A stretch of 64,000 nt of DNA from Arsukibacterium sp. (GCF_018402695.1 NZ_JAGYIM010000014.1:39949-103948), one strand, 5' to 3'. Numbered from the stretch's first letter, positions 9,305-19,382 are shown. Made by a program: numbers and translations. The notes: a model not told the origin generated them from the letters alone.

Positions 9305-10468
9305 ATGTCGCAAATTAAGCTGGCGCGGTTGCAGCACGCTCTCGCTGAGCGTGCTGAGAAGAACTTATTACGCCAACCCGTCACCTTAGATAACTACAAT
9401 GGCCGTTTAATCACCATTAACGGCCAGCAGTACCTTAACTTTTCCGGTAATGATTACTTAGGGCTGGCGACAGCGCCTGAGGTACTGCAGGCCTTTGCTG
9501 AAGGGGCGGCGCACTATGGCGCAGGAAGTAGTGGCTCGCCACTGGTAACCGGCCAACACAAAGTACATCAACAATTGTCCGACATGCTGTGCGACTGGCT
9601 TGGAGTAGAGCGGGCACTGTTGTTTTCATCCGGATTTGCGGCGAATCAGGCAATGCTGTTAACCCTGGCCGATAAGCAGGACCTGCTGTTACTGGATAAA
9701 CTCAGCCATGCGTCTTTGATTGATGCCGCACTTTGTAGCAAGGCTGACTTAAAACGCTTTGCTCATAATGATTTAAGCTCGCTTAGCAGCCTGCTTGAGC
9801 ACCAATCGGCAGATGCTCTGCAGCCGATGGTGGTGACTGAGGGCGTATTCAGCATGGATGGCGACGGCCCTGATTTGCCGGCGCTGCTGGCGCTGTGTCA
9901 GCAACACAAGGCACCGTTATTACTGGATGATGCGCATGGCCTGGGAGTGCTTGGGCCTGAAGGCAGTGGCAGTGCGGCAGCGCAAGGTATTGCGATTAGC
10001 GACCTGTTTTGCCTGATGGCCAATTTTGGCAAAGCCCTGGGAGTAGGGGGGGCTTTTGTTGCCGGCAGTAAAACGGTAATAGATTATCTGGAACAATTTG
10101 GCCGCCATTATATTTACAGCACGGGCTTATCACCGGCCCTTTGCGCAGCGGTTATTAAAAGTATTGAATTGTGCCGTAGCCAGAGCTGGCGACGCGAGAT
10201 ACTGCAGCAAAATATCAGCTTGTTTCGCCAGTTAGCGGCTGAGCTGCCGCTATTAGTATCCGACACAGCGATTCAGGGCGTGGTGCTGGGCAGCAATCAG
10301 CGGGCACTTACCGCCAGCAAAAAGCTAAAGCAGGCCGGGATCTGGCTGAGCGCTATCCGGCCACCAACCGTGCCCTCTGGCAGTGCCCGCTTAAGAATAA
10401 CCCTTAGCGCTCAGCATACTGCGCAGGACATCAGGTTACTGGTACAGCAGTTAAGGCAGACAGTATGA
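9305..10468 (+). CDS. bioF: 8-amino-7-oxononanoate synthase
   Basis: PLP enzyme condensing pimeloyl-ACP (or -CoA) with L-alanine to give KAPA. The alpha-oxoamine synthase pattern is intact over 387 residues: YLGLA, GAGSSGSPLVTG, the DDAHGLGVLG loop and the PLP lysine at K243 in NFGKALGVGG. E. coli BioF has 384 residues. The ATG lies directly after the tandem repeat and lacks a clear Shine-Dalgarno sequence, so translation may depend on coupling or re-initiation from bioB. The stop overlaps the bioC start. Confidence 0.95.
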   Translation: MSQIKLARLQHALAERAEKNLLRQPVTLDNYNGRLITINGQQYLNFSGNDYLGLATAPEVLQAFAEGAAHYGAGSSGSPLVTGQHKVHQQLSDMLCDWLGVERALLFSSGFAANQAMLLTLADKQDLLLLDKLSHASLIDAALCSKADLKRFAHNDLSSLSSLLEHQSADALQPMVVTEGVFSMDGDGPDLPALLALCQQHKAPLLLDDAHGLGVLGPEGSGSAAAQGIAISDLFCLMANFGKALGVGGAFVAGSKTVIDYLEQFGRHYIYSTGLSPALCAAVIKSIELCRSQSWRREILQQNISLFRQLAAELPLLVSDTAIQGVVLGSNQRALTASKKLKQAGIWLSAIRPPTVPSGSARLRITLSAQHTAQDIRLLVQQLRQTV

Positions 10469-11292
10469 TGAGCTCTGAGTTAATTACCCCGTCAGTGGCT
10501 GCACATCAGGCGCCGCATGAAACCCACTTTGTGAAACAGGTCGCAGCCAGTTTTGGTAAAGCCTGTGACAGTTACTTAGCTGCTGCAAGGTTGCAACAGC
10601 AGGTAGCACGGGATGCACTGGCCATGCTGCCTGTGATTCAACAAGGCCAGTTGCTCGATTTAGGCTGTGGCCCCGGTTGGATCCACCCTGAATTCAGCGA
10701 GTACTGTACTGGTTTTACGGCAGTTGACTTAAGCGAAGGTATGCTGGCCAAAGCCAGTAGCCAGCAGCAGGCAAGGGCTTATATTCAGGCTGACGCGGCA
10801 GCACTACCGCTGGCCGCAGAGCAATTTGACAAGGTGTTCTCCAGCTTAATGTTGCAGTGGTGTCCGAGGCCTGCAGCTGTATTAGCCGAAGCCGCCCGGG
10901 TGCTGGCACCCAGCGGCCAACTGGTTATCAGTACGCTGGTGCAGGGCACCTTATATGAGCTGCAAGGCGCCTTTGCAACCTTGGATCAGCATTCGCATAT
11001 CCACCCATTTTTGCCTGAAACAGCGCTTATTGCTGCAGCTAACCAGTTGCCGGGTATTAACTGGCAGTTTGAACGTCGTAGTTACCCTTTGTATTACCCT
11101 AATGTGCAGAGTTTAGCCCGTGAGTTAAAAGCGTTAGGAGCAAATCAGTTAGCCGGACGCAGCCAGACAGGCTTAACCGGAAAAGGCTACTGGCAAAAAC
11201 TAGCAGCAGCTTATGAGAAGCACCGCCGCAGTGAGGGCTTGCCAGCCACTTATCAGGTATTGTTTATTCGTGGAGAAAAGTATGGCCGTTAA
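10465..11292 (+). CDS. bioC: Malonyl-ACP O-methyltransferase
   Basis: Methylates malonyl-ACP so that the fatty-acid machinery can build the pimeloyl chain of biotin. The SAM-binding motif I is LLDLGCGPGW, followed by the acidic loop AVDLSEGML and motif FSSLMLQWCP, typical of BioC. Length is 275 residues (251 in E. coli). The start overlaps the bioF stop by four bases (ATGA), and a second in-frame ATG follows at once. No bioH esterase gene is in the window. Confidence 0.92.
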   Translation: MMSSELITPSVAAHQAPHETHFVKQVAASFGKACDSYLAAARLQQQVARDALAMLPVIQQGQLLDLGCGPGWIHPEFSEYCTGFTAVDLSEGMLAKASSQQQARAYIQADAAALPLAAEQFDKVFSSLMLQWCPRPAAVLAEAARVLAPSGQLVISTLVQGTLYELQGAFATLDQHSHIHPFLPETALIAAANQLPGINWQFERRSYPLYYPNVQSLARELKALGANQLAGRSQTGLTGKGYWQKLAAAYEKHRRSEGLPATYQVLFIRGEKYGR

Positions 11293-11974
11293 ATCGTTGT
11301 TTGTTACTGCCACAGACACCGATGCCGGCAAAACCTTTGTCAGCTGTCTGTTGTTACAGGGTTTAGCCAAGCTCGGTGTGGCTGCCGCAGGGGTGAAGCC
11401 TATAGCTGCGGGGGCTGACGAGCATAATCAGAACGGTGACGCGTTACTGTTAAGGCGCCATTCTGGTATCGCGTTACCTTATCGGCAGGCAAACCCGATA
11501 TGCTATCAGGCGCCGGTAGCGCCGCATCTGGCGGCGGAAATTGAACAGCAACCGATCAGCGAAGCAACGCTTGATGATGCGCTTAACAGCTGGCAACAAT
11601 TGCCACTGCAGCAACTATTAATTGAAGGTGCGGGTGGTTGGTTATTACCCATCAGTGATCAGCGCTATCTGGCTGACTGGGTAGGGAAACAGCAGTTACC
11701 GGTACTGCTGGTTGTTGGCATGAAACTGGGCTGTTTAAACCACGCCATGTTAACCGTGCGAGAGATTGCCCGCAGTGGCTGTGAGCTGGTGGGCTGGATG
11801 GCTAATTGTGTCGACCCGGAGATGGCGTTGTCAGAGCAGAACATAGCTGATCTAAAACAACGGATCCCGGCGCCTTGTCTGGGTGTGGTGCCTTATGCAC
11901 CGGATGACGTGGAGCAAGTTGCGTTGAATTTAGCTAAGGATCTCCTTAAGACTTCAGGTTGCAACACACGCTAA
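11282..11974 (+). CDS. bioD: ATP-dependent dethiobiotin synthetase
   Basis: Closes the ureido ring of DAPA with CO2 and ATP. The start at 11282 (MAVKSLFVTATD) is chosen because GGAGAAAAG sits just upstream and the P-loop TDTDAGKT then falls at residues 11-18. The frame stays open further upstream but only inside bioC. The IEGAGGWLLPI motif is conserved. It is 230 residues (about 225 in E. coli) and overlaps the end of bioC by 11 bases. Last gene of the bioBFCD operon. Confidence 0.94.
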   Translation: MAVKSLFVTATDTDAGKTFVSCLLLQGLAKLGVAAAGVKPIAAGADEHNQNGDALLLRRHSGIALPYRQANPICYQAPVAPHLAAEIEQQPISEATLDDALNSWQQLPLQQLLIEGAGGWLLPISDQRYLADWVGKQQLPVLLVVGMKLGCLNHAMLTVREIARSGCELVGWMANCVDPEMALSEQNIADLKQRIPAPCLGVVPYAPDDVEQVALNLAKDLLKTSGCNTR

Positions 11975-11976
11975 GC

Positions 11977-12017
11977 TCGCCACAGCAACTCGCTACCGCT
12001 CAGACACTCTGTGGCGA
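11977..12017. other. Inverted repeat after bioD
   Basis: Arms TCGCCACAG (11977-11985) and CTGTGGCGA (12009-12017) flank a 23-base loop just after bioD. It may act in termination or as an mRNA end, but no T-run follows at once, so it is not called a standard terminator. Confidence 0.35.
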
Positions 12018-12074
12018 CTGAGCATGTATTCCAACCTTCGTTTTTATCACCTGCTTTTTTTAAATTCGTTATTT

Positions 12075-12776
12075 TCAAATAAAAAAATGCGATAAATCAC
12101 TATTCTCCGCTATCGCCGTTTTATCACCGCCTTTAAATAGATAGCCGCCGTCACTGCCCAGCAGTGTCAGCTTATCGCCACTGCATTTTAGGGCAGTACC
12201 TTCTGGTAGCGCAATTATCGGTGTGGTGGGGTTTAACACCATAAATTCGGCCAGGCGCATATCCCGGGTTTCACCATGAAAACCTGCTGGTTTATAGTCA
12301 CTGTAGTGTGGGTTTAACTGCACTGGCAACAGGTTTAATGCATCAAACGATTCCGGCTCAACGATCGGCATATCATTGGTGGTACGGATAGTGGCGCCGG
12401 CGATATTTGAGCCGGCACTCCAGCCAATATAAGGTATGCCATTGGTTACGCGTTGCCTGATTAAATGCACGATATCTTGTTGATATAGCTTATGAAGTAG
12501 CTGAAAAGTATTACCACCACCCACTGCTATTGCCTGGGCGTCGCTAATTGCTGTTTTGGGATCAGTGTACTGGTGCAGGCTGGTCACTTTTATTGATAAC
12601 GGAGCCAGTGCGCTGGCCACTTGCTGAAGGTAGTTATCGTCAGTAATGGTGACGCCGGCATAGGATATAAAAAGCAACTCATCGATCCCGTGTAACTGCG
12701 TTTTAAGCCAGGCCATATAGGGCGCCAGATAATCGCTGTTGTTGGCGCGGGAGCTGCTAAGTAAAAGTAATTGCAT
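12075..12776 (-). CDS. pepE: Dipeptidase E (alpha-aspartyl dipeptidase)
   Basis: Cytoplasmic S51-family serine peptidase that cleaves Asp-X dipeptides. Starting at ATG 12776 (MQLLLLSSS), after AGAGGT, the nucleophile serine is S120 in GWSAGSN and the catalytic histidine is H157 in LNPHYSD, the same numbers as in E. coli PepE. VGGGNTFQLL and ATIRTTNDMPIVEP are also conserved. Predicted length is 233 residues (229 in E. coli). A TTG 13 codons upstream is rejected. Convergent with the bio operon. Confidence 0.95.
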   Translation of the reverse strand: MQLLLLSSSRANNSDYLAPYMAWLKTQLHGIDELLFISYAGVTITDDNYLQQVASALAPLSIKVTSLHQYTDPKTAISDAQAIAVGGGNTFQLLHKLYQQDIVHLIRQRVTNGIPYIGWSAGSNIAGATIRTTNDMPIVEPESFDALNLLPVQLNPHYSDYKPAGFHGETRDMRLAEFMVLNPTTPIIALPEGTALKCSGDKLTLLGSDGGYLFKGGDKTAIAENSDLSHFFI

Positions 12777-12883
12777 CAATACCTCTGGTCTTAAGCGGTT
12801 GTAACAGTTGGTCATTGTAGCGAAAAGTGTTCAGTCACACATGTTTTCTTACACTTTACCTTATAAATTACCGCGGCACTTAA

Positions 12884-12909
12884 TTTGAAATTCAGCTTGC
12901 TGCCCATAT
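12884..12909 (+). promoter_or_regulatory. Predicted heat-shock (sigma32) promoter of htpX
   Basis: TTTGAAA (12884-12890) matches CTTGAAA at six of seven positions, and GCCCATAT (12902-12909) matches CCCCATNT at all but the first. The spacer is 11 bases and the ATG lies 34 bases downstream. HtpX is an established heat-shock and membrane-stress protease. Confidence 0.55.
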
Positions 12910-12943
12910 ATTGATAGCAGTTAAGTCACTGAGGTAGAGTTAT

Positions 12944-13804
12944 ATGAAAAGAGTTTTGCTGTTTCTGGCAACGAACCTGGCGGTTATCGTAGTACTGAGT
13001 ATTGTACTTAATATCGTTTTCAGTTTTTTGGGGATTGATCACAGTAGCATCAGCGGGCTGCTGGTCTTTGCGGCCATTTTTGGTTTTGGTGGCTCTTTTA
13101 TCTCTTTAGCGTTGTCAAAATGGATGGCGAAACGCTCCACCGGTGCCGTGGTCATAACTCAGCCGCGCAATGCCACCGAGCAATGGCTATTGCGTACAGT
13201 AGAGCGCCAGGCCAAAAAAGCCGGTATTGGTATGCCGGAAGTGGCTGTATATGACTCGCCTGAGATGAATGCCTTTGCTACCGGCATGAATCGCAATGAT
13301 GCGCTGGTGGCGGTAAGTACCGGTTTGTTGCGCAATATGAAACAAGATGAAGTGGAAGCTGTCCTGGCGCATGAGGTATCGCACATTGCCAATGGCGACA
13401 TGGTAACCCTGACACTGATCCAGGGGGTGGTTAATACCTTTGTTATCTTCTTCGCCCGGCTGATTGCCGGTGCTATCCGCAACAATAACCAGCAGCTGGG
13501 CACCTTTGCCTATTTTGGTATCGTCATTGTCCTGGAAATTGTATTTGGCTTTCTGGCCAGTATTATTGTTATGTGGTTCTCACGCCAGCGTGAATACCGG
13601 GCAGATGCCGGTGCCGCACGTTTAGAAGGCCCCGATAAAATGGTTGCAGCACTGGAACGGCTGAAGCATAACCATGAAAGCCGCTTAGAGGGTAGCTTAA
13701 TGGCCTTTGGTATTGCCGGTAAAAAACCGAAATCAGAGCTGTTGTTAACGCATCCGCCGCTGGAAAAACGGATTGAAGCCCTGCGTAACCGCCGCGAATT
13801 TTAA
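12944..13804 (+). CDS. htpX: Membrane zinc metalloprotease HtpX
   Basis: Inner-membrane M48 protease that degrades misfolded membrane proteins together with FtsH. It is 286 residues (E. coli 293) with two N-terminal membrane segments (about 5-30 and 37-57), the HEVSH zinc motif at 143-147, two more hydrophobic segments and the third zinc ligand in [15 protein letters not shown] precedes the ATG. A sigma32-like promoter lies upstream and a strong terminator downstream, so it looks monocistronic. Confidence 0.96.
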   Translation: MKRVLLFLATNLAVIVVLSIVLNIVFSFLGIDHSSISGLLVFAAIFGFGGSFISLALSKWMAKRSTGAVVITQPRNATEQWLLRTVERQAKKAGIGMPEVAVYDSPEMNAFATGMNRNDALVAVSTGLLRNMKQDEVEAVLAHEVSHIANGDMVTLTLIQGVVNTFVIFFARLIAGAIRNNNQQLGTFAYFGIVIVLEIVFGFLASIIVMWFSRQREYRADAGAARLEGPDKMVAALERLKHNHESRLEGSLMAFGIAGKKPKSELLLTHPPLEKRIEALRNRREF

Positions 13805-13825
13805 TTATTGATCTCTGGTATATAG

Positions 13826-13858
13826 CAACAGGCCCCGTTAACGGGGCCTTGTTTTTTC
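13826..13858 (+). terminator. Terminator after htpX
   Basis: AGGCCCC and GGGGCCT arms around GTTAAC are followed by TTGTTTTTT, beginning about 22 bases after the stop codon. Confidence 0.85.
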
Positions 13859-13976
13859 TTCGCCGTTGGCCGCCATATGCCATTATTAATCTTTTGAATA
13901 GCGGCAATAGCCGAACAACACTGGCATCAGCTGTTAGTTTTGCTAAGGTAAGCAAAAATAATTAGCCGGAGTTGCT

Positions 13977-15113
13977 ATGTTACCGCCACCTAAAATAGAA
14001 AGCTTTAACCCACCACGCCGTATTCTGATGGGCCCGGGGCCGTCTGATGTATATCCGCAAGTGTTGGCTGCGCAGGCCCGGCCAACGGTTGGCCATTTAG
14101 ACCCGCTGTTTATCGGCATGATGGATGAACTGAAACAATTATTGCAATACGCCTTTCAAACGGAAAATGAAATGACCATTGCTGTTTCTGCACCGGGTAG
14201 TGCCGGCATGGAAACCTGCTTTGTCAATTTAGTTGAACCGGGCGAGAAAGTAATTGTTTGCCGTAACGGCGTGTTCGGTGAGCGGATGCGCCAGAATGTT
14301 GAGCGCTGCGGTGGTGTTGCAGTATGTGTTGATAATGCCTGGGGTGAACCAGTAAGCCCGCAACAGGTTGAGGATACGCTAAAACAGCATCCTGACGCCC
14401 GCTTTCTGGCTTTTATTCACGCCGAAACGTCGACCGGCGCGTTAAGTGATGCCAAAACCCTGTGCGCGTTAGCCAAACAGTATGAGTGTATCTCTATCGT
14501 CGATGCCGTCACGTCTTTAGGTGGAGTGGAACTGCGGGTGGACGAGTGGGGTATTGATGCCATTTATTCCGGCAGCCAGAAATGCCTGTCGTGCGTGCCA
14601 GGTTTGTCACCGGTGTCATTTTCTGAAAAGGCGGTTGCCAAAATTCAGCAGCGCAAAAGCCCGGTGCAAAGCTGGTTTTTAGATCAAAGCCTGGTGATGG
14701 CTTATTGGAGCGGTCAGGGTAAGCGCAGTTATCACCATACGGCACCGGTAAACAGTTTATATGCCCTGCATGAAGCCTTACTCTTACTGGCCAATGAGGG
14801 ATTGGAGCAAGCCTGGCAGCGGCACCGTGCTATGCATCAGTTACTGGCTGACGGTTTAACTAAACTTGGGCTGGAATTTGTCGTGGCAGAGCCTTACCGG
14901 TTGCCGCAGTTAAATAGTGTTTATATTCCAGCAGGGGTAGATGATGCTTTGCTTCGTCGTACCCTACTGAATGAATATAATCTGGAGATTGGTGCCGGCT
15001 TGGGCGAACTGGCTGGCAAAGCCTGGCGTTTAGGATTAATGGGCTATGGTGCCCGTCGTGAAAACGTGGCGCTGTGTATTCAGGCACTCACTGAGCAACT
15101 TACCGGGAGTTAA
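13977..15113 (+). CDS. Class V aminotransferase, alanine-glyoxylate / serine-pyruvate type
   Basis: 378-residue PLP enzyme of the AGXT-like group, which transfers amino groups from alanine or serine to glyoxylate or pyruvate. Diagnostic stretches are [13 protein letters not shown] near the N-terminus, [20 protein letters not shown], the PLP-holding [10 protein letters not shown] and the Schiff-base lysine in SGSQKCLSC. The C-terminal [18 protein letters not shown] is also typical. GGAG lies 5 bases before the ATG. The real substrate pair cannot be decided from sequence. Confidence 0.85.
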   Translation: MLPPPKIESFNPPRRILMGPGPSDVYPQVLAAQARPTVGHLDPLFIGMMDELKQLLQYAFQTENEMTIAVSAPGSAGMETCFVNLVEPGEKVIVCRNGVFGERMRQNVERCGGVAVCVDNAWGEPVSPQQVEDTLKQHPDARFLAFIHAETSTGALSDAKTLCALAKQYECISIVDAVTSLGGVELRVDEWGIDAIYSGSQKCLSCVPGLSPVSFSEKAVAKIQQRKSPVQSWFLDQSLVMAYWSGQGKRSYHHTAPVNSLYALHEALLLLANEGLEQAWQRHRAMHQLLADGLTKLGLEFVVAEPYRLPQLNSVYIPAGVDDALLRRTLLNEYNLEIGAGLGELAGKAWRLGLMGYGARRENVALCIQALTEQLTGS

Positions 15114-15215
15114 GATTATTATGGTGCAGTCTTTGGCCAATTTTCTGTAGAAAAGGCTGCCAATATTTGTCGATAACGGCTATCTTAAATCTGTTAATAA
15201 CAGAGGACGTATGCT

Positions 15216-15452
15216 ATGCCGGTAACCGCTGAGCTAAATGCTGAGATAAAAATTCTTAATTTATATAATCTCGATTCACAGATGGAAGGGTTAAAAGTAC
15301 ATAAAGATGCTGATAGCGAAACCCGTGCGGCAATTGCCCGACTACATCAGAAAGGGTTGCTTACTCAGAGTGACGGTGGCTATCTGACTGATCTGGGCGT
15401 GCACTGTGCGGAGCATATTCAGACCGCCATGCGTATTTTAACTAATCGTTAG
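15216..15452 (+). CDS. TIGR02647-like small protein
   Basis: A 78-residue soluble protein that resembles the TIGR02647 group, recalled from Pseudomonas, Vibrio and Shewanella; function not established. Pattern seen: an N-terminal helix with EIKILNLYNL, GLKVHKDAD, then a winged-helix-like RLHQKGLLTQSDGGYLTDLG. AGAGGA lies 8 bases before the ATG. It converges on the transglutaminase gene with only 23 bases between stops. A DNA-binding role is sometimes suggested for the group but not shown here. Confidence 0.75.
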   Translation: MPVTAELNAEIKILNLYNLDSQMEGLKVHKDADSETRAAIARLHQKGLLTQSDGGYLTDLGVHCAEHIQTAMRILTNR

Positions 15453-15475
15453 ACAATTCACAGTTTACTGAGCAA

Positions 15476-17428
15476 TCACGCACTGGTCTGTTTTTCAGGC
15501 CAGTTCAGCCTGGCCAATGTGCTGGCATTTTGCTTTAAATGTTGTTCTAACTGCAGTAGCGCTTGCTGATCATCGGCATATACTGCACGCTGATATAACA
15601 TATCTATTTTGCCAAGCAAATTGGCGTCTGCCAGATTATGCGCTTTCAGTTCAGCAATAAACTGGCTGAAATGCTGACCTGCCGGCTTATTGGCCAGCAC
15701 CTTGCCAAAGTAGCGTCTGACAAGCAGTACCGGGGCTGCAAATTCTGCTGGTTGTCGTTGTAAATGCAGATACCACCATAGTATCAGTACAGTTATCAGC
15801 AACGTACCAAGCAATGCCAGCAACTTACCGGCAGCTTTTAGCTGTTGCCACAGGTTGTGCTGCTGATTGTCATCGAAACCAAGGACCCATACCGACCAGT
15901 AATAATCCAGATGCAGCAACTGCTGACTAAGATAATTAAAGGCAGACAAGCGACGCCAGTTGGCTTGCAACTGATCTTGCTCATCGGCAGAAAGCGCCGC
16001 ATCGAGGCCAGCCAGTACCCGCTCAGGTGCGATAACGGCTGTGGGGTCAAATCGCTGCCAGCCGTTATTATCGTAGTATTCTACCCAGGCATGCGCCTCC
16101 CGTTGTCGCACTTCGAGATATTGTTGTTCTTCATGCCATACCCCGCCCTGATAGCCTCCTACAACTCTGGCGGGCACACCCGCTTCGCGAAGTAATACGG
16201 CAGTCGCTGAGGCATAGTGGCTGCAAAAGCCGGTACGGCTATCAAATAGGAAGGCATCTATACTGTTCTCCCCCAGACCGGGCGGATTCAAACTGTAAAA
16301 ATAAGGCTGTTGCCGGAACATTTCACTTATTTGGTCAATTAAGCCAGCGGTGGAGCTGGCTTTGCTGGTGAGTTCCCGCGCAAGTGCTTTCGTTTTCGGA
16401 TTCGCACTGACCGTACGGCTATTTAACCGTTGTTCCAGCGCAATATCTTCTGGCACCGCTGACAATATACTCGTTAACTGATAACTAAGACGCTGACTGA
16501 CAGGACGCCTGGCCTCAACTAAATAAGCAGATGCCGGTCTCACGACACTGGTATATTGGACCGGCATACCAAGTGCAAACAGGCTGCGTTGATTACTAAC
16601 CTCAGCAATAATCTGATAGCTAAGCGTCCGCTCAACATTGTTGTTAACTGGTTGCCGACTAGCCGGTTGCCTCCGCTCAAAGCGTTGATTAACAGTCCAG
16701 CTACGGCCATCAAAATCTTCATACACTTTTGCCCGCCAGTACAATTGTTGGCGCGGTGGTAACGAGTCTTCGAATATCGCCCGAAATGCCAACTTATCGC
16801 TTTGCACCAGGTTTTCAATGCTGCCCGGATCAAGGCTGTCTGCCAGGCCGGTGACTGCTGTTTCAGCAGTCGGGATCCGCCACAATGGTTGTAAGCGTGG
16901 AAACAACAAAAACATGGAAATCCAGATTGGCAATGTGAGCAGGATAGCTTTGCCCAGTTGCAGCAGCTGAATTTTATGTTGTTTACTGGCATACAATTGA
17001 TAATGGCTGTACAGCGTGAACATTAGAAGAGCCAAGATAAGCAGGCTGACCAGCATGCTTTGATAAAAAATAAAACAGCATGCTAAAAGGAAGTAGAGCA
17101 CCCATAACAGCTGATGGCTGTCATGGCGCTGATGAATAAGCACCAGCCGGCAGGTGGCTGATAGCAGTAATATTTGGATCATAAAATGAAACACGCCACT
17201 TTGCTTAATGCTGATAAGTAGTAGCAACAGGATCGATGCTGCAATAATATTAATACGTTTTAATTTATTAACTTTTGAACTGCTTTGCTGCAATGGCCAG
17301 CGGTACAGCAACAACACTACTAGAATGGCGCTATACCATAATGGTAGTGCCTGATGCAGCAGCACTATCACTGCTATCAGAATGGCATAGAAAGAGAGTA
17401 ACGCTTGTCGGCTCAATAGCACTAACAT
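15476..17428 (-). CDS. TgpA-like membrane transglutaminase (DUF3488 / DUF4129)
   Basis: 650-residue membrane protein with a cluster of N-terminal hydrophobic segments (DUF3488), a periplasmic transglutaminase core, one more membrane segment and a cytoplasmic DUF4129-like tail. The catalytic triad is recognisable: Cys in RTGFCSHYAS, His in REAHAWVEYY, Asp in WQRFDPTA. The start at 17428 overlaps the DUF58 stop by 7 bases; a longer in-frame start lies inside DUF58. Third gene of a MoxR-DUF58-TgpA operon. Its substrate is unknown; the Pseudomonas relative is essential. Confidence 0.88.
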   Translation of the reverse strand: MLVLLSRQALLSFYAILIAVIVLLHQALPLWYSAILVVLLLYRWPLQQSSSKVNKLKRINIIAASILLLLLISIKQSGVFHFMIQILLLSATCRLVLIHQRHDSHQLLWVLYFLLACCFIFYQSMLVSLLILALLMFTLYSHYQLYASKQHKIQLLQLGKAILLTLPIWISMFLLFPRLQPLWRIPTAETAVTGLADSLDPGSIENLVQSDKLAFRAIFEDSLPPRQQLYWRAKVYEDFDGRSWTVNQRFERRQPASRQPVNNNVERTLSYQIIAEVSNQRSLFALGMPVQYTSVVRPASAYLVEARRPVSQRLSYQLTSILSAVPEDIALEQRLNSRTVSANPKTKALARELTSKASSTAGLIDQISEMFRQQPYFYSLNPPGLGENSIDAFLFDSRTGFCSHYASATAVLLREAGVPARVVGGYQGGVWHEEQQYLEVRQREAHAWVEYYDNNGWQRFDPTAVIAPERVLAGLDAALSADEQDQLQANWRRLSAFNYLSQQLLHLDYYWSVWVLGFDDNQQHNLWQQLKAAGKLLALLGTLLITVLILWWYLHLQRQPAEFAAPVLLVRRYFGKVLANKPAGQHFSQFIAELKAHNLADANLLGKIDMLYQRAVYADDQQALLQLEQHLKQNASTLARLNWPEKQTSA

Positions 17429-18351
17429 AGTGCCATCTCGCGAAGGCAGCGTTCCAGGTGCTGTTGGCCACACGATGGGCTGATGCTCTTGTTGTTAATT
17501 CGCAGGCCGTAAGGCTTACTGCGCTGTTCTAGTTGCAACATCAGGTAACAGGCCTTCGATAGCGCGACTTCAAGTGCAGCACCGCTGACTGCGGGTATGT
17601 TGATCCAGTCAGGCTCTGGTTGTGGACTAGTCGGTGCATGTTTTACCACCGGAGTTGCCGGGTCACGTGCCAGTCGTTTCCACAACATTAATTTAAGACT
17701 ATCGCCAGCCTGATAGCTGCGGATCGTATCGTAATCATCAGCTAGCTGATTTTTGTTGCCGCTGTTTTCACCAAGGCTGTTTATTGCCTCGGTAGCCAAA
17801 GGTTTGGGAAAAACCCAATAATGATAATCTAGATTAAGCATACTTTTGCAATTGAACAAACCAAAAGGATAATAGCTAATGACCGAGAGTCGGGGTAATG
17901 GAAAATAGCCCCGATGTTCAGTGACCAGCGGCACCATAACCTGCTGACTGTTATCAGCAACAAAAGTCTGTTGGTGCTGTTTGAAATAACATTGAAGCTG
18001 CTGACGTGGCGTGGTTGCATGCAACGTTACCGGCACCATTAACGTTTCTGTTGCATAAGCGCTGAGAACCGGGGCGCAACTTACTGTTATGTTATGCAAA
18101 TTACGCCAGGCTAACGTTAGCGCTAATAATAATACCGACACAAGCATATAGCTCATTAACAATATTAAATTGTTTTGGTAATTGGTGCCCAGTAGGTAAA
18201 GCAGAACCAGCAATAAAATGTACCACAGACCAAACCGGCTTGGCAGAATATAAATAATTTTCTGAGTTAAGGTTACCGCTCTGGCTTTGGGCTGCCGTTT
18301 ATCCAGCCAGTGATTAAACCATTGGGTTAATCGGCTTTTGAGACTTTTCAT
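17422..18351 (-). CDS. DUF58 domain protein
   Basis: 309 residues with two adjacent N-terminal membrane segments (about 39-80), then a soluble region with the DUF58 signature around DYDTIRSYQAGDSLKLMLWKRLAR-like spacing (DYDTIRSYQAGDSLKLMLWK). DUF58 proteins carry a von Willebrand-like fold and are encoded with MoxR ATPases. The start overlaps the MoxR stop (ATGA) and the end overlaps the transglutaminase start, indicating translational coupling. It probably acts in a MoxR-dependent maturation complex at the membrane. Confidence 0.85.
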   Translation of the reverse strand: MKSLKSRLTQWFNHWLDKRQPKARAVTLTQKIIYILPSRFGLWYILLLVLLYLLGTNYQNNLILLMSYMLVSVLLLALTLAWRNLHNITVSCAPVLSAYATETLMVPVTLHATTPRQQLQCYFKQHQQTFVADNSQQVMVPLVTEHRGYFPLPRLSVISYYPFGLFNCKSMLNLDYHYWVFPKPLATEAINSLGENSGNKNQLADDYDTIRSYQAGDSLKLMLWKRLARDPATPVVKHAPTSPQPEPDWINIPAVSGAALEVALSKACYLMLQLEQRSKPYGLRINNKSISPSCGQQHLERCLREMALC

Positions 18352-19256
18352 AGCGGACAGTCAGTTTGCTCAAGTAGTATCTGACTAAGACTGTGACTGG
18401 CAGCGCTGGAACGTGGGTCTAACCGATGCTCAGCTACTGACGGAAACACCTGCTGCACATCATCAGCGCTGGTAAAATCTCTTCCTGCAAGCATCGCATG
18501 GGCTCTACTGGCACGTAATAATGCTTTAGACGCCCTGGGTGACAAGGGTAGCATGTCGTTGCGATTGCGACTGGCATCAACCAGGCTTAGCAGATAATCA
18601 ATAACCGCATCACTGACCTTCACAGCGCTCACCTGTTTTTGCAGATTTTTAAGCGTATCACTATCCAGCTGTTGAGTTAAAAACTGTAGCCGTGAGCCTT
18701 TGCTGTCATCGACCAGTAGTTTATGTTCTGCTGCACGGTCAGGAAAACCCAATGACAAACGCATTAAAAAGCGATCCAGCTGTGATTCAGGTAACGCAGA
18801 GGTACCAGCATGAAATAATGGATTCTGGGTTGCGATAACAAAAAAAGGACTTGGTAAAGGCCGGGTTTCTCCGTCAGTACTGACCTGACGCTCCTCCATT
18901 GCTTCTAATAAGGCACTTTGAGTTTTTGGGCTTGCCCGGTTTATTTCATCAGCGAGTAATACTTGCGAGAATACCGGACCTGGCTGAAAATGAAATTGTT
19001 GTGACCGGACATCATAAATGCTCATCCCGGTTAAATCGGCCGGCAACAAATCACTGGTAAATTGCACCCGGCGATAACTTAAGCCGAGGCTGTTAGCCAG
19101 TGCGTGGGCGAGGGTAGTTTTGCCCAGCCCCGGTAAATCTTCTAGCAATAAATGGCCTTCAGCCAATAAACAGCATAGTGAAAGTCGAATTTGCTGTTGT
19201 TTGCCAAGAATAACCTGATTAAGGCTTTGTTCGACTTGATGTAGTTGCGCTAACAC
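18348..19256 (-). CDS. MoxR-family AAA+ ATPase
   Basis: 302 residues with Walker A (LEDLPGLGKTTLAHAL), Walker B (VLLADEINRASPKTQSALLE) and the MoxR sensor region ATQNP; the C-terminal lid has LPLSPRASKALLRASRAHA. MoxR ATPases act as chaperones for assembly or activation of partner proteins, often with DUF58/VWA proteins. The start is GTG at 19256, preceded by AGGAG. First gene of the operon with DUF58 and TgpA-like genes. Confidence 0.92.
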   Translation of the reverse strand: MLAQLHQVEQSLNQVILGKQQQIRLSLCCLLAEGHLLLEDLPGLGKTTLAHALANSLGLSYRRVQFTSDLLPADLTGMSIYDVRSQQFHFQPGPVFSQVLLADEINRASPKTQSALLEAMEERQVSTDGETRPLPSPFFVIATQNPLFHAGTSALPESQLDRFLMRLSLGFPDRAAEHKLLVDDSKGSRLQFLTQQLDSDTLKNLQKQVSAVKVSDAVIDYLLSLVDASRNRNDMLPLSPRASKALLRASRAHAMLAGRDFTSADDVQQVFPSVAEHRLDPRSSAASHSLSQILLEQTDCPL

Positions 19257-19382
19257 GCCTTCTCCTTACTGCTGAAATTATTCTGCGGCTAATACCACAT
19301 GACCGGACGGGATTGGATGAATCAAAGACTGCAACACGTATTTGAATCCGATCTCTATACTAGCTGCTCTGGCGAGGGGATC

